NCBI RefSeq assembly: GCF_000328525.1
Contig: NC_019964.1
Span: forward strand, 3,100,001-3,164,000
Source: Halovivax ruber XH-70
GTDB lineage: Archaea > Halobacteriota > Halobacteria > Halobacteriales > Natrialbaceae
DNA length: 64,000 nucleotides
Reading direction: 5' to 3'
Positions 43,911 to 53,058 of this stretch are shown here, in pieces. Within the stretch, counting starts at the first letter, position 1. Every line of letters starts with the position of its first letter. The notes below the pieces were generated by a model that searched no databases, was not told the origin of the DNA, and saw nothing but the letters and a program-made list of their open reading frames with translations. Made by a program: the position numbers and the translations under genes.

Positions 43911-46370
43911 ATGGCAGTGACGGACGAGGAGATCCCCTCCATCGATCATCCCCTCCTGAAGCCCGACTTCCTGGAGCGGCGGCTGTATCAGCTCCAGCTC
44001 GCGGGCACCGCGGCCGACGACGACACGCTCGTCTGTCTCCCGACGGGTCTCGGGAAGACGACCGTGAGCCTACTGGTGACCGCCCGACGGCTCGACGAAG
44101 TCGGCGGCACGTCGCTCATGCTCGCGCCGACGAAACCGCTCGTCCAGCAACACGCCGAGTTCTATCGCGAGGCGCTGCAGATCCCCGACGACGAGATCGT
44201 CGTCTTCACGGGCGAAGTGAGCCCGGACGACCGGCAGGCGCTGTGGGACGAGGCGACGATCGTCCTGGCGACGCCGCAGGTGATCGAGAACGACCTCGTC
44301 GGCAGTCGGATCTCGCTTTCAGACGTGACCCATCTCACCTTCGACGAGTGTCACCGCGCGACCGGCGACTACGCGTATAACTACATCGCCGAGCGCTACC
44401 ACGCCGACGCTCGCGACCCGCTGGTGACCGGGATGTCGGCCTCGCCGGGCGGCGACGAAGAAGCGATCCTGGACGTCTGTGACAACCTCGGGCTGCAGGA
44501 GGTCGCGGTGATGACCCGCGAGGACGCCGACGTCGAGGAGTTCACCCACGACACCGACGTCGAGTGGGAGCGGATCGACCTCCCCGACGAGGTGCTCGAG
44601 ATTCGCGACGCGTTGAACGAGGTGATCACCGACCGACTGGAGAAGCTGAAGGAACTCGGCGTCGCCTCCTCCACCCAGCCCGACCAGTCCCAGAAGGACC
44701 TGAACAAGATGCGCGCGGAGTTGCAGAAATTGATCAACAACGACCAGTCGGAGGGCTACAAGGGCATGTCCGCCCACGCGGAGGTGATGAAGCTCCGCCA
44801 GGCCGTGACGCTGGTGGAGACCCAGAGCGTCGAGGCCCTGCGACGGTACTTCGAACGCCAGCGCAACCAGGCTCGCTCCTCCGGTGCGTCGAAGGCGAGC
44901 CAGCGGCTGGTGTCCGACCCACGCGTGCGCGAGGCGATGCGCAAGGCCGAGAAGTTCGACGATCTGCACCCCAAGTACGCCAAAACGCGCATGCTGCTGG
45001 CCGAAACCCTCGGCCTGGAAGGTGGCGAACGAGTCATCGTCTTCACCGAATCGCGGGACACGGCGGAGGCGCTCACCGAGTTCCTCTCGGAGAGCTTCGA
45101 CGCCCGGCGCTTCGTCGGCCAGGGCGACCGCGAGGGTTCCGACGGCATGACCCAGACCGAACAGCAGGACGCCCTGGAGGCCTTCCGCGCCGGCGAGTTC
45201 GAGGTGCTCGTCTCGACCTCCGTCGCGGAGGAGGGACTCGACGTGCCCGAGGTCGACCTCGTCCTGTTCTACGAACCCGTCCCGACGGCCATCCGCTCGA
45301 TCCAGCGCAAGGGCCGGACCGGTCGGCAGTCGGAGGGACGCGTCGCCGTCCTGATGGCCGAGGACACCCGCGACGAGGCGTACTTCTGGATCTCACGCCG
45401 GCGCGAGAAGGAGATGGAATCCGAACTGCGCCAGTTGAAGAGCATGGCCGACGACCTCGCCGACGAACTCGACGACGCCCAGCACTCGCTCGCTGACTTC
45501 GATGGGGACGAATCACCGTCTGCCGGTGCTTCAGGCGAAGGCGAAGCCGGCGACAGCACTGGCACTCGGAATGACGGCAGTTCCAGTCGAAACGGAGGGG
45601 TCGACGAGCAGCCGGGCCTCCAGGATTTCGCGGCAGAAACTGACGAAGATTCGACCGACAACCCCCCTGTTTCAGGTGGAGAATCCGAATCGACCCCGGT
45701 GCCGTCGGGCGATTCTGACACAGTCGAAATCGTCGCCGACCAGCGTGAGATGGACGCGAACATCGCACGCGACCTCTCGAAACGCGACGACGCCGAGGTT
45801 CGACTGGAGACGCTATCGGTCGGCGACTACGTCTGTTCGGATCGCGTCGTGGTCGAGCGCAAGTCGACGGCGGACTTCGTCGACTCGCTGGTCGGCGGCG
45901 ACCGGTCGGTCTTCGAGCAGGTCGGGGCGATGGCGCGCCACTACAGCCGGCCGGTCGTCGTGGTCGAGGGCGAGGGACTCTACGAACAGCGAGATATCCA
46001 CCCGAACGCGATTCGGGGCGCACTCTCGAGTCTGGCCGTCGACTTCGGGGCGAGCGTCCTGCGAACTGAGAGCGAAGCCGACACGACCGAACTCCTGGCC
46101 GTCATCGCCGGGCGAGAGCAGGAGACCGCCGACCGCGAGGTCTCCGTCCACGGCGAGAAGCAGGACAAGACCCTCGGCGAACAACAGGAGTACGTCGTCT
46201 CCGCCATCGCCGAAATCGGCCCCGTGACGGCCCGAGCGCTGCTGGCCGAGTTCGGCACCGTCGAGGCCGTCATGACGGCCCGCGAGGACGACCTCCTGGA
46301 GGTCGAGGGCGTCGGTCCGGTGACGGCAGAACGCATCCGCGAGGTCGTCGGCAGCGAGTACACCGAGTAA
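43911..46370 (+). CDS. hef: Hef helicase-nuclease
   Basis: An 819-residue fusion of a superfamily 2 helicase and an XPF/MUS81-type nuclease, acting on stalled or forked DNA. Walker A is PTGLGKTT (residues 44-51) and motif II is FDECH. Motif VI, QRKGRTGRQ, closes the helicase part. An acidic low-complexity linker covers about residues 525-605. The ERKST nuclease motif is Glu649-Arg650-Lys651 with its VVV strand, and a tandem HhH region ends the protein (EIGPVTARALLAEFG, VEGVGPVTAERI). No intein is present. Confidence 0.96.
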   Translation: MAVTDEEIPSIDHPLLKPDFLERRLYQLQLAGTAADDDTLVCLPTGLGKTTVSLLVTARRLDEVGGTSLMLAPTKPLVQQHAEFYREALQIPDDEIVVFTGEVSPDDRQALWDEATIVLATPQVIENDLVGSRISLSDVTHLTFDECHRATGDYAYNYIAERYHADARDPLVTGMSASPGGDEEAILDVCDNLGLQEVAVMTREDADVEEFTHDTDVEWERIDLPDEVLEIRDALNEVITDRLEKLKELGVASSTQPDQSQKDLNKMRAELQKLINNDQSEGYKGMSAHAEVMKLRQAVTLVETQSVEALRRYFERQRNQARSSGASKASQRLVSDPRVREAMRKAEKFDDLHPKYAKTRMLLAETLGLEGGERVIVFTESRDTAEALTEFLSESFDARRFVGQGDREGSDGMTQTEQQDALEAFRAGEFEVLVSTSVAEEGLDVPEVDLVLFYEPVPTAIRSIQRKGRTGRQSEGRVAVLMAEDTRDEAYFWISRRREKEMESELRQLKSMADDLADELDDAQHSLADFDGDESPSAGASGEGEAGDSTGTRNDGSSSRNGGVDEQPGLQDFAAETDEDSTDNPPVSGGESESTPVPSGDSDTVEIVADQREMDANIARDLSKRDDAEVRLETLSVGDYVCSDRVVVERKSTADFVDSLVGGDRSVFEQVGAMARHYSRPVVVVEGEGLYEQRDIHPNAIRGALSSLAVDFGASVLRTESEADTTELLAVIAGREQETADREVSVHGEKQDKTLGEQQEYVVSAIAEIGPVTARALLAEFGTVEAVMTAREDDLLEVEGVGPVTAERIREVVGSEYTE

Positions 46371-46643
46371 ACCGCCGCTGACGGCGTGGCTGGGGTGGTG
46401 GATTGTGGGGTGGCAGACCGAGCAAGCACACCCGCGGCAGGACGTGGTCGAGCGAATGGGCGTGTGGAAGCGAAAGCAAACGAGTGTGAGCACTGCCTGT
46501 GACGCTTCGACTCCCAGAGAAACATTCTGCGTACGAACCGGGAGGAACGCTTTTTCGAGCGAATTGTCATCGGGCTGGCGACACGGATTACCAGAATGAA
46601 TGTCACTATGGCCTAAATTTATTCAACGGTATATGTTCAGTAG
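46371..46643. other. Gap upstream of the TFB gene
   Basis: No gene is seen. The last 60 bases turn A/T-rich and contain AAATTTATT near 46614, a possible second promoter element. Confidence 0.5.
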
Positions 46644-46656
46644 ATTTATTGTATAG
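46644..46656 (+). promoter_or_regulatory. TATA region of the TFB gene
   Basis: ATTTATTGTATAG is centred about 29 bases before the ATG at 46679 and decides that start. Confidence 0.55.
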
Positions 46657-46678
46657 GAGTTTCTACATTCAGTTATGC

Positions 46679-47548
46679 ATGGGCGTAACTGATAGCGATA
46701 ACTGTCCCGAATGTGCCGGGCGACTTCGGATGGACGGCACTGAACTGTGCTGTGAGGAGTGTGGCCTCGTCGTCGCAGAGGACGCCATCGACCACGGCCC
46801 GGAGTGGCGCTCGTTCGAGGACGGACCGGATCGACGACGGACCGGCGCACCACTCACTCGATCGCGTCACGACCGCGGCCTCTCGACCGAAATCGGCTAC
46901 GAGGCGCGTGGCCGCATCACCGGTCGAAAGCGCCGACAACTCGCCCGCCTTCGACGCGAACACGATCGGGCGCGGATCGCCACGAAGGCCGACAGCAACC
47001 GAGTCTGTGGATTCTCACAGATCAAGGGACTCGTCGATCGGCTCTCACTCCCGCTCGATGCACGAGAGCAGGCCTGCCGCCTCTTCGAATCGGCCCAGAA
47101 CGACGGCCTCCTCCCGGGCCGATCGATCGAAGGCTTCGCCGCCGCCTGCGTCTACACCGTCGCCCGGACGCTCGAGGTTCCGCGAACGATCGACGAGGTC
47201 GTCGCCAACGCAAGCGCGACCGACGCCGAGCTCAAAGCGGCCTACGACGCGATGAACCGCGAGCTCGGACTCCCGACTGGACCCATCGAACCTACGACGT
47301 ACGTCCCTCGATTCGCCTCCGAACTCGACCTCTCGACCGACGTCGAACGACTCGCCCGTTCGTTTATCGAGCGATTGGTGACCAACAACGCCATCGGCGG
47401 CCGCAACCCCTGCGGCGTCGCCGCCGCCTGCCTGTACGTGGCGGCGAAACGCCAGGGCTGCCCCGTCACACAGGCCGAAGCCGGCTCCGTCGCCGACGTC
47501 GCCCCGGTCACGATTCGCAAGACCGTCCAGACACTCTCAGAGCTATAG
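46679..47548 (+). CDS. tfb: Transcription initiation factor IIB (TFB paralogue)
   Basis: A 289-residue TFB that bridges TBP-DNA and RNA polymerase. The N-terminal zinc ribbon has CPEC (Cys9, Cys12) and CCEECG (Cys25, Cys28). The B-reader/linker region RSFEDGPDRRRTGAP and two cyclin-like repeats follow (SLPLDAREQACRLFESAQ...; DVERLARSFIERL...). It is shorter than typical TFBs (about 310-330), and the first cyclin repeat is divergent. Haloarchaea use several TFBs for regulon control, so this is probably a specialised paralogue. Confidence 0.93.
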   Translation: MGVTDSDNCPECAGRLRMDGTELCCEECGLVVAEDAIDHGPEWRSFEDGPDRRRTGAPLTRSRHDRGLSTEIGYEARGRITGRKRRQLARLRREHDRARIATKADSNRVCGFSQIKGLVDRLSLPLDAREQACRLFESAQNDGLLPGRSIEGFAAACVYTVARTLEVPRTIDEVVANASATDAELKAAYDAMNRELGLPTGPIEPTTYVPRFASELDLSTDVERLARSFIERLVTNNAIGGRNPCGVAAACLYVAAKRQGCPVTQAEAGSVADVAPVTIRKTVQTLSEL

Positions 47549-47613
47549 ACCGAGCACACCAGATCGCCCAGCCAACCACAACGGCTTTTTCAGTGATATG
47601 CCAATCTAGTGTC

Positions 47614-48003
47614 ATGCGCCGGTCCGTCTCTCCCCTGATCGAAGCCCTCATCCCGGTGATCGCCGTCGCGACGCTGCCGATCGGCACCCTCGCGCTCATC
47701 TTTCTGGATTCGTCGATCGGGCTCGCCATCTTCATCGTCGGCTGGTTCCTGCTCGTGCCGCTCCTCAGCGTGCTCTCCGGACTCAGCGACGAGGAGTGTG
47801 ATGTCGAGACAGAAGCGCGAACGGACGACGTCGCCAGCGAGCGTCAAGACCCGCTCGAGACGCTTCGCGAGCGCTACGCCCGCGGCGAGATCGACGAAGC
47901 GGCGTTCGAACGCCGCGTCGACGACCTGCTTGACACGGACCCGAGGGAGACGGACAGTCGGGTGAGCGACCGATCGCGAGATCGGAACGTGGAATACGAG
48001 TAA
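47614..48003 (+). CDS. SHOCT-domain membrane protein
   Basis: A 129-residue protein with two N-terminal hydrophobic helices (about residues 8-55) and a C-terminal SHOCT motif, LETLRERYARGEIDEAAFERR. SHOCT domains are short oligomerisation modules. The rest is charged. It lies 65 bases after the TFB gene with its own TATA-like CTTTTT about 28 bases upstream. Function is unknown. Confidence 0.85.
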   Translation: MRRSVSPLIEALIPVIAVATLPIGTLALIFLDSSIGLAIFIVGWFLLVPLLSVLSGLSDEECDVETEARTDDVASERQDPLETLRERYARGEIDEAAFERRVDDLLDTDPRETDSRVSDRSRDRNVEYE

Positions 48004-48043
48004 AAACAGCCAGACGAAAGATCAGTCCGCGTTCGGGGAGCGA

Positions 48044-50146
48044 CTACGTCGTCCGCAGGTGATCCGTTTTGGGCTCGTAAACCTCACCCTTCTGTTTGAG
48101 TTTCTCGATCTCGTGTTCGGCCTGGGACTCGTCCATGCCGATGTCTTCGGCGCGTTCTAGGACGACGTCGATCGGCGCGCCGTCGTCGTACTCCTCCTCG
48201 ACGTCGCCGATGAGGGCCTTGATGTTCTTGATCCGGTCGCGCTGGGATTTCGAGCGACCGGCCTCGACGATGTCCGCGTCGAACTCGCCCGTCTCCGGGT
48301 CGACCCCGATGTCCTGAAGACTGTCTCGCGTGATCTTGATGATACGCTCTGCGTCCTCGCGACTGACAGTATCGGAGAGACGGATCCGCGCACTCGCTTC
48401 CGCGAGGCGGACGAGTGCCTCTAGCTGTCGGGCGGTGACCGGAACCGGCGCGTCTTCGTCGACGCCCTTCGAGCGGAGGTCGACGTAGAAGTCCTGGATC
48501 GCCTCGCGTGCCGCCTCAGTCATCCGTGGATGGCAGTTCTGTTTCGCGTAAGCGATGTACTTCCGGAGGAGATCGGCGTCGATCGCCGGGTCGACAGACT
48601 CGGTCATCTCCTCGATTTCGGCGGCGCTGACGTCGGTCGAGTTCATCTCCGCGCGCTGGGTCGTCAGCTCCCCCGCGTAGTTCGTCGTCAGGATGTGCTC
48701 GGCCAGGTTCGCGTCCTTCTCCTCGTCGGGCTGGTCCGTGACGGTGAAGATGAGGTCGAATCGCGAGATGAGCGCGGGTTCGAGATCGATCTGCTCGCCG
48801 ATCGGTTCGTACTGGTCGAACCGGCCGTACTTCGGGTTCGCCGCGCCAAGCAGCGAACAGCGCGACTTGAGCGTCGCGTTGATCCCGGCCTTCGAGACGG
48901 AGATTTTCTGCTGCTCTAAGGCCTCGTGCATCGCCGATCGGTCGTCGGGAGCCATCTTGTCGAGCTCGTCGACCGCCGCGATCCCCTGATCGGCGAGGAC
49001 CAGCGCACCGGCTTCGAGCGACCACTGATCGCCGTCGCCGAAGTCGTCGCGAACCGCGGCTGCCGTCAACCCGGCCGACGACGAACCCTTGCCGGAGGTG
49101 TAGACGGAACGGGGCGCGATATTTTGGATATACGACAGCATCTGCGATTTGCCAGTACCAGGGTCACCGATCAGCAGCATGTGGAGGTCGCCGCGGATGC
49201 GCGAGCCGTCGGGGAGGTGCTTGGTGACGCCGGAGAAGAGCTGGAGCATCATCGAGAGCTTCTCCTGGTCGTAGCCGAAGATCGAGGGGGCGATGGAGTC
49301 GACCATCGTGTCGTAGATATCATCGCGCTGTGAGAGACGGACGATCTCGGCTTTGTCTTCCTCGGTGATGTCCATGTCCTCGAACTGCTCTTCGTCGATC
49401 TCGACGGACATGCCATCCATGTAGAAGTCGAAGACGGGCGACTTGTCCTGGTCCGAGCCCTGCTGTTCGAGCCGGAGGACGCCGACGGCGGAGACGTGGT
49501 CGCCGGGGGTGACCTCGCCGGTGATGTCGTCCTCGATGTGGATGTCGATCGCCTGGGGCGTCTCACCACCGCGCAGTCCCTCGGGGCTCTCCTGGATGCG
49601 CAACTTCTGAGAGTCGATAAACTCTGACTGGTCGAAGTTCACCCGGAAGGGGCCCTGTCGCTCACAGCCCTGACACTCGTGGGGTTCCTGAAAGTCGCCG
49701 GTCGATTGGGGGACCCGCGTGAGAGTACCACAGAGTTGGCACTCGAACGCGGCCTCCTCCACTTTCGGGCGAACGTCCGTGGCCTTCCGGACGATGCCGC
49801 GGACCGCCACGAGCCGGTTCATGTGCTGTGACCTGATCTCGCGGATCTCGGGCGTCTCCGTCTCCGGAAGGTTCCTGATGCGGACGTGTGCGCGCCCGAG
49901 GCTCACGTCGATCGGCAGGTCGTACAGCCGCAGCGCCTCCTCTGCGTACTGGCGAAGCTGCTCGGGCTGGGCCAGGTAGTCGTCCGCCAGATCCGGGTTG
50001 TACCGGTGGACGTCGTCGAAATCGACGAAGAGCGAGCGCTGCTCGCCCGGGTAGCGCTGTGCGAGTTCCTTGATCTCCGCGTCGTAGTAGTTGCGGAAGA
50101 ACTGCTCGAAGTCGTCGATGAGTTCCGCGTTCCCCGCTTGCGCCAT
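48044..50146 (-). CDS. mcm: Replicative DNA helicase MCM
   Basis: The 700-residue minichromosome maintenance helicase. A zinc finger lies at about 134-162 (CQLCG...CQGC). Walker A GDPGTGKSQ contains Lys333, Walker B is VDELDKM (about 391-397), and the arginine finger SRFDLIF is near 460. The C-terminal winged helix covers the last 80 residues. No intein interrupts the gene, although the P-loop and other sites carry inteins in some haloarchaea. Codons around the P-loop have more A/T-ending forms than the rest. Confidence 0.97.
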   Translation of the reverse strand: MAQAGNAELIDDFEQFFRNYYDAEIKELAQRYPGEQRSLFVDFDDVHRYNPDLADDYLAQPEQLRQYAEEALRLYDLPIDVSLGRAHVRIRNLPETETPEIREIRSQHMNRLVAVRGIVRKATDVRPKVEEAAFECQLCGTLTRVPQSTGDFQEPHECQGCERQGPFRVNFDQSEFIDSQKLRIQESPEGLRGGETPQAIDIHIEDDITGEVTPGDHVSAVGVLRLEQQGSDQDKSPVFDFYMDGMSVEIDEEQFEDMDITEEDKAEIVRLSQRDDIYDTMVDSIAPSIFGYDQEKLSMMLQLFSGVTKHLPDGSRIRGDLHMLLIGDPGTGKSQMLSYIQNIAPRSVYTSGKGSSSAGLTAAAVRDDFGDGDQWSLEAGALVLADQGIAAVDELDKMAPDDRSAMHEALEQQKISVSKAGINATLKSRCSLLGAANPKYGRFDQYEPIGEQIDLEPALISRFDLIFTVTDQPDEEKDANLAEHILTTNYAGELTTQRAEMNSTDVSAAEIEEMTESVDPAIDADLLRKYIAYAKQNCHPRMTEAAREAIQDFYVDLRSKGVDEDAPVPVTARQLEALVRLAEASARIRLSDTVSREDAERIIKITRDSLQDIGVDPETGEFDADIVEAGRSKSQRDRIKNIKALIGDVEEEYDDGAPIDVVLERAEDIGMDESQAEHEIEKLKQKGEVYEPKTDHLRTT
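49121..49168 (-). other. Mild A/T-ending codon patch at the MCM P-loop
   Basis: Eight of 16 codons end in A or T here (GGT, CCT, GGT, ACT, AAA, TAT, CAA, AAT), against roughly one in five just outside. The protein motif GDPGTGKSQML is unchanged. Confidence 0.55.
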
Positions 50147-50311
50147 TGCACTGGCCTAGGTCCCCCATCCGGTATAAACCCGCGTGAATCGAGGCGGTAC
50201 TAGAGCGCGTGACAGTCACCGAGAGCACAAGCAGCACTCCCCGGCAGACGGACGGTCGGATCGGCGATGCACGGCCGGGACGACTCCGACGTGACGGGAT
50301 CTGGCAACAGG

Positions 50312-50320
50312 CTTATATAC
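50312..50320 (+). promoter_or_regulatory. TATA box of the Cmi4-like gene
   Basis: CTTATATAC is centred about 28 bases before the ATG at 50344. Confidence 0.65.
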
Positions 50321-50343
50321 GCGCCCGTCGGGAGTTCCCACCC

Positions 50344-50931
50344 ATGAACGAGAAAACCGAGGAACTCCGGGACATCTTCACCGAGGTGACCGACGAGGAG
50401 GCGGTCACCGAATCGCAAGAGGCAGACCGGGGCTCGCTCGAACAGGACGAGCGAAGCGTCGACGAGCGCCTCAACGGTGTCATCGAACAGCTTCGCAACC
50501 GGTACACGTTCGACACCGCGCTCTCGACGGCGGAGCTCCGAACGGTCGCACGCGAGTTCTACGACGGGGCGAGTGACGACGCCATCGCCGGCGAGATCGG
50601 TGTCGATACCGACGAAGTCTTCGAAGCGAGGCTGGCGATGCACCTGACGCGAGACGACGCCGTCGAGGACGTCGATCTCGTGGCCCTGCGCGAACACGAC
50701 GGGTCTGTCGAGACCATCGCCGACGAGTTCGACTGCGCCGTCGAGGACGTCGCCCGGTACCGGGCCATCGCAGAGGCCAACGCCGAGTCGCGGGCGGCCA
50801 ACGACCGCTACCGTGACGAGTTCGACAGTATCCTCGCGGATACGGGAATTTCGACGCGCATGGCGAGCGACGTCCGGGAGGACGGCCTCGAAGACGCGAC
50901 GGAAGGCATGGAAACCGACGTCTCCTTCTAG
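50344..50931 (+). CDS. Conditioned medium-induced protein 4 (Cmi4)-like
   Basis: A 195-residue acidic protein resembling the haloarchaeal Cmi4 proteins, named from induction by conditioned medium (assignment from memory). It has an Asp/Glu-rich N-terminal third and two helix-turn-helix-like segments: EFYDGASDDAIAGEIGVDTDEV and LREHDGSVETIADEFDCAVEDV (quoted in part). Their similarity suggests tandem DNA-binding repeats. It is divergent from mcm. Confidence 0.82.
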   Translation: MNEKTEELRDIFTEVTDEEAVTESQEADRGSLEQDERSVDERLNGVIEQLRNRYTFDTALSTAELRTVAREFYDGASDDAIAGEIGVDTDEVFEARLAMHLTRDDAVEDVDLVALREHDGSVETIADEFDCAVEDVARYRAIAEANAESRAANDRYRDEFDSILADTGISTRMASDVREDGLEDATEGMETDVSF

Positions 50932-51001
50932 CCGGTTCACGACACCGACGCAACGCCGGGCCACGGGTGTCAAGCGTTGACGACGACAGTTGCGGCCGAC
51001 G

Positions 51002-51010
51002 GTTTATATC
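51002..51010 (+). promoter_or_regulatory. TATA box of the Cas4-like gene
   Basis: GTTTATATC is centred about 28 bases before the ATG at 51034 and decides that start. Confidence 0.65.
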
Positions 51011-51033
51011 GGAAGCCGCGGCCAGGACGGTCC

Positions 51034-51699
51034 ATGGTGAGCGTGACGTTCAGCGATCTCAGGTCGGCGGCGTTCTGTCCGCGCCAGTGTTACTACGAGT
51101 GGGTCGACGACGACCGAGATCCGCCACCACACGTCGAGCGAGTCAGATCGCTCGCCTTCCGGTACGACGAGCTTCTCCGTGCGGATCGACTGTCACTCGC
51201 CGCCGAACCGATCGAAATCGATCCTGCAGTGTACCAGCGACAGCTGGCCGACGCGAAGACGCGCCACGATCGCTGGCGCGAGTGCTGTACCCCGGCGAGT
51301 CGGGAAGTCCTGGTCGACGGTCGTGACTGTCGCGGCATCGTTCACAAGGTGTTCGAGGCGCCGCTCGAACCGGTTATCGTCTCGACGGGCACGCCGCCCG
51401 ATCGCGGTGTCTGGGAGAGTCACTCGATCGTCGCCGTCGCGGCGGCGAAGGCCCTCGCCTGGGAGCGCGAACAATCCGTCGAGTCGGCCTACGTCGAGTA
51501 TCCAGCCGCCGCCGTGATCCGACGCATCGACCTCACGACCCGTCGGAAAGCCGCCTACCGGCGGACACTCCGGACCGTCCGCGAAATCGACGGCCCGCCG
51601 CCGCGGACGAACGACCGGTCGAAGTGTGACCACTGTGACTACGCCCACAAGTGCGGCGTCCGCACCCGAACACTGCGATCGCTGCTCGAACGACGATAG
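51034..51699 (+). CDS. Cas4/Dna2-like Fe-S protein with altered nuclease motifs
   Basis: A 221-residue protein of the Cas4/Dna2-like PD-(D/E)XK group. The Fe-S cysteines are retained: FCPRQCYYEW (Cys15, Cys19) and CDHCDYAHKCG (Cys198, Cys201, Cys207). The nuclease motifs are not: where GxxDxV is expected the sequence is GIVHKV, and no E-x-K follows (EPVIVSTGTP). A QxxxY-like motif is also unclear. It may bind DNA through the cluster without cutting. No CRISPR array or other cas gene is in the window. Confidence 0.78.
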   Translation: MVSVTFSDLRSAAFCPRQCYYEWVDDDRDPPPHVERVRSLAFRYDELLRADRLSLAAEPIEIDPAVYQRQLADAKTRHDRWRECCTPASREVLVDGRDCRGIVHKVFEAPLEPVIVSTGTPPDRGVWESHSIVAVAAAKALAWEREQSVESAYVEYPAAAVIRRIDLTTRRKAAYRRTLRTVREIDGPPPRTNDRSKCDHCDYAHKCGVRTRTLRSLLERR

Positions 51700-51767
51700 G
51701 GGCGACACGACGGTCGCTACTCGCATGACGGTGCGGCCAGAGAGAAGTACGAGATCGGCGACCGTCG

Positions 51768-52352
51768 TCAGTTCGCGGTGAGCCAGTGTTCGATGTCGTC
51801 GGCGCGTGCGCCACGACGGTGGATGGTGTCGGTGGCGACGTCGACCACCGTACTCTCGGTTCCGTCGGTCTCGCCGCCGTCCAAGACGACCGCCGCCTGC
51901 TCGCGGATCGAATCGTCGAGTTCGTCCGGACGACGGACGCTCGGTCGGCCACTCACGTTCGCACTCGTGGCCGTGATCGGCGTGCCGGCGCGTTCACAGA
52001 GGCGCAACGCGAGCGGGTGGTCGGGCACGCGGATTCCGACTCGGTCCCGACCGGCCGTGAGCACGTCCGGGACCGACGAGCGACGCGTACAGAGGACTGT
52101 GACCGGGCCGGGGAGGAACGTCGCCATGAATCGGCGTTCTCGGTCGGTCGCCCTGACGTGCTCGAGCGCCGAGGGGACGGAGGGGACGGCCATCGAGAGC
52201 GGCTTGTCTCGGTCCCTGCCTTTCGCCTCGAAGACGCGCTCGATCGCACTCGGATCGAGGGCGTCGGCGCCGAGACCGTACACCGTCTCGGTCGGGTAGA
52301 CGACCAGCTCGCCGGCATCGATCGCGTCGGCGGCCGCACGAATCGGGGGCAT
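51768..52352 (-). CDS. Threonylcarbamoyl-AMP synthase (Sua5/YrdC/YciO family)
   Basis: A 194-residue single-domain YrdC-type protein that makes threonylcarbamoyl-AMP for t6A modification of tRNA. VYPTETVYGLGADA, KGRDRDKPLSMAV, a PGPVTVLCTRR-like segment and RVPDHPLALRLC...TSANVSGRPSV follow in the family order. It lacks the extra C-terminal Sua5 domain. The ATG at 52352 gives the usual start; an ATG nine codons upstream is less likely. Confidence 0.93.
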   Translation of the reverse strand: MPPIRAAADAIDAGELVVYPTETVYGLGADALDPSAIERVFEAKGRDRDKPLSMAVPSVPSALEHVRATDRERRFMATFLPGPVTVLCTRRSSVPDVLTAGRDRVGIRVPDHPLALRLCERAGTPITATSANVSGRPSVRRPDELDDSIREQAAVVLDGGETDGTESTVVDVATDTIHRRGARADDIEHWLTAN

Positions 52353-52437
52353 GCCCGCTACTCCGGGGATTCGGGGCAAAAAAGTAGCGCTCGGACGGTT
52401 GGAAGTCCCGCATCGACGCGGCGAGACAGCGCCTCGG

Positions 52438-53058
52438 CTACCAGTCGGCGAGCACGGCCTCGAGTTCGTCGTAGTCGGGGAAGTCCGGCCACTCGGTGGC
52501 GACCCAGGCGTACTCGACGGTACGGTCCGCGTCGAGGACGAAGATCGCCGGACGCGGTTCGGTGATGCCGGTCATGCCGTCGAGGTCGTGGACCACGCCG
52601 TAGGTCTCGGCGACCGCGTTCGTCGGATCGCTGAAGACGCCGTACGGGAGGTCGTGGTCGCGCAGGAACGGAGCGAGTTCGTACGGACTCGAGATGGAGA
52701 CGGCCAGGACGCTCGCCGAGGAGGCTACAGCCGTCGGTCGGTCGGCGTCGAGTGGCGTCGCTTCCTCGTCGGTTGTGGCCCTGTCGTCGGCTTCGTCTCC
52801 GTCCTCAGTCCGAGCTGGATCCGCGTCCGTCGCACTCACACCGATTCCCCGGTCACGAAGTTCGGTGAGCGTGTACTCGGCGGGAAATGCCCCGGCCATC
52901 GTCGTGAAGACGAGGACGGTCGGCGAGCCGGCAGTGTCGGCGAACGAGGCGTCGTGCCAACCGTCGTCGGCAACCAGCGGGCGCGTGAAGTCCGGGGCCG
53001 TCTCGCCAAGTGCGACGTGGTCGGTCGGACCGAGGTCGACGACGTCGAAGTCGACCAT
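52438..53058 (-). CDS. AhpC/TSA-fold redoxin lacking cysteine
   Basis: A 206-residue peroxiredoxin-like protein. APDFTRPLVADDGW, LVFTTMAGAFPAEYTLTELRDRG, YGVFSDPTNAVAETYGV and FVLDADRTVEYAWVA give the fold order. The position of the peroxidatic cysteine is occupied by a non-cysteine residue and the whole protein contains no cysteine. An acidic insertion of about 30 residues follows the second strand. The ATG overlaps the stop codon of the glutaredoxin-like gene by one base, so they are coupled. Confidence 0.85.
   Translation of the reverse strand: MVDFDVVDLGPTDHVALGETAPDFTRPLVADDGWHDASFADTAGSPTVLVFTTMAGAFPAEYTLTELRDRGIGVSATDADPARTEDGDEADDRATTDEEATPLDADRPTAVASSASVLAVSISSPYELAPFLRDHDLPYGVFSDPTNAVAETYGVVHDLDGMTGITEPRPAIFVLDADRTVEYAWVATEWPDFPDYDELEAVLADW

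Noticed and set aside
51034-51699. CRISPR-Cas locus suggested by the Cas4-like gene
   Set aside because: No direct-repeat array and no other cas gene is present anywhere in the window.
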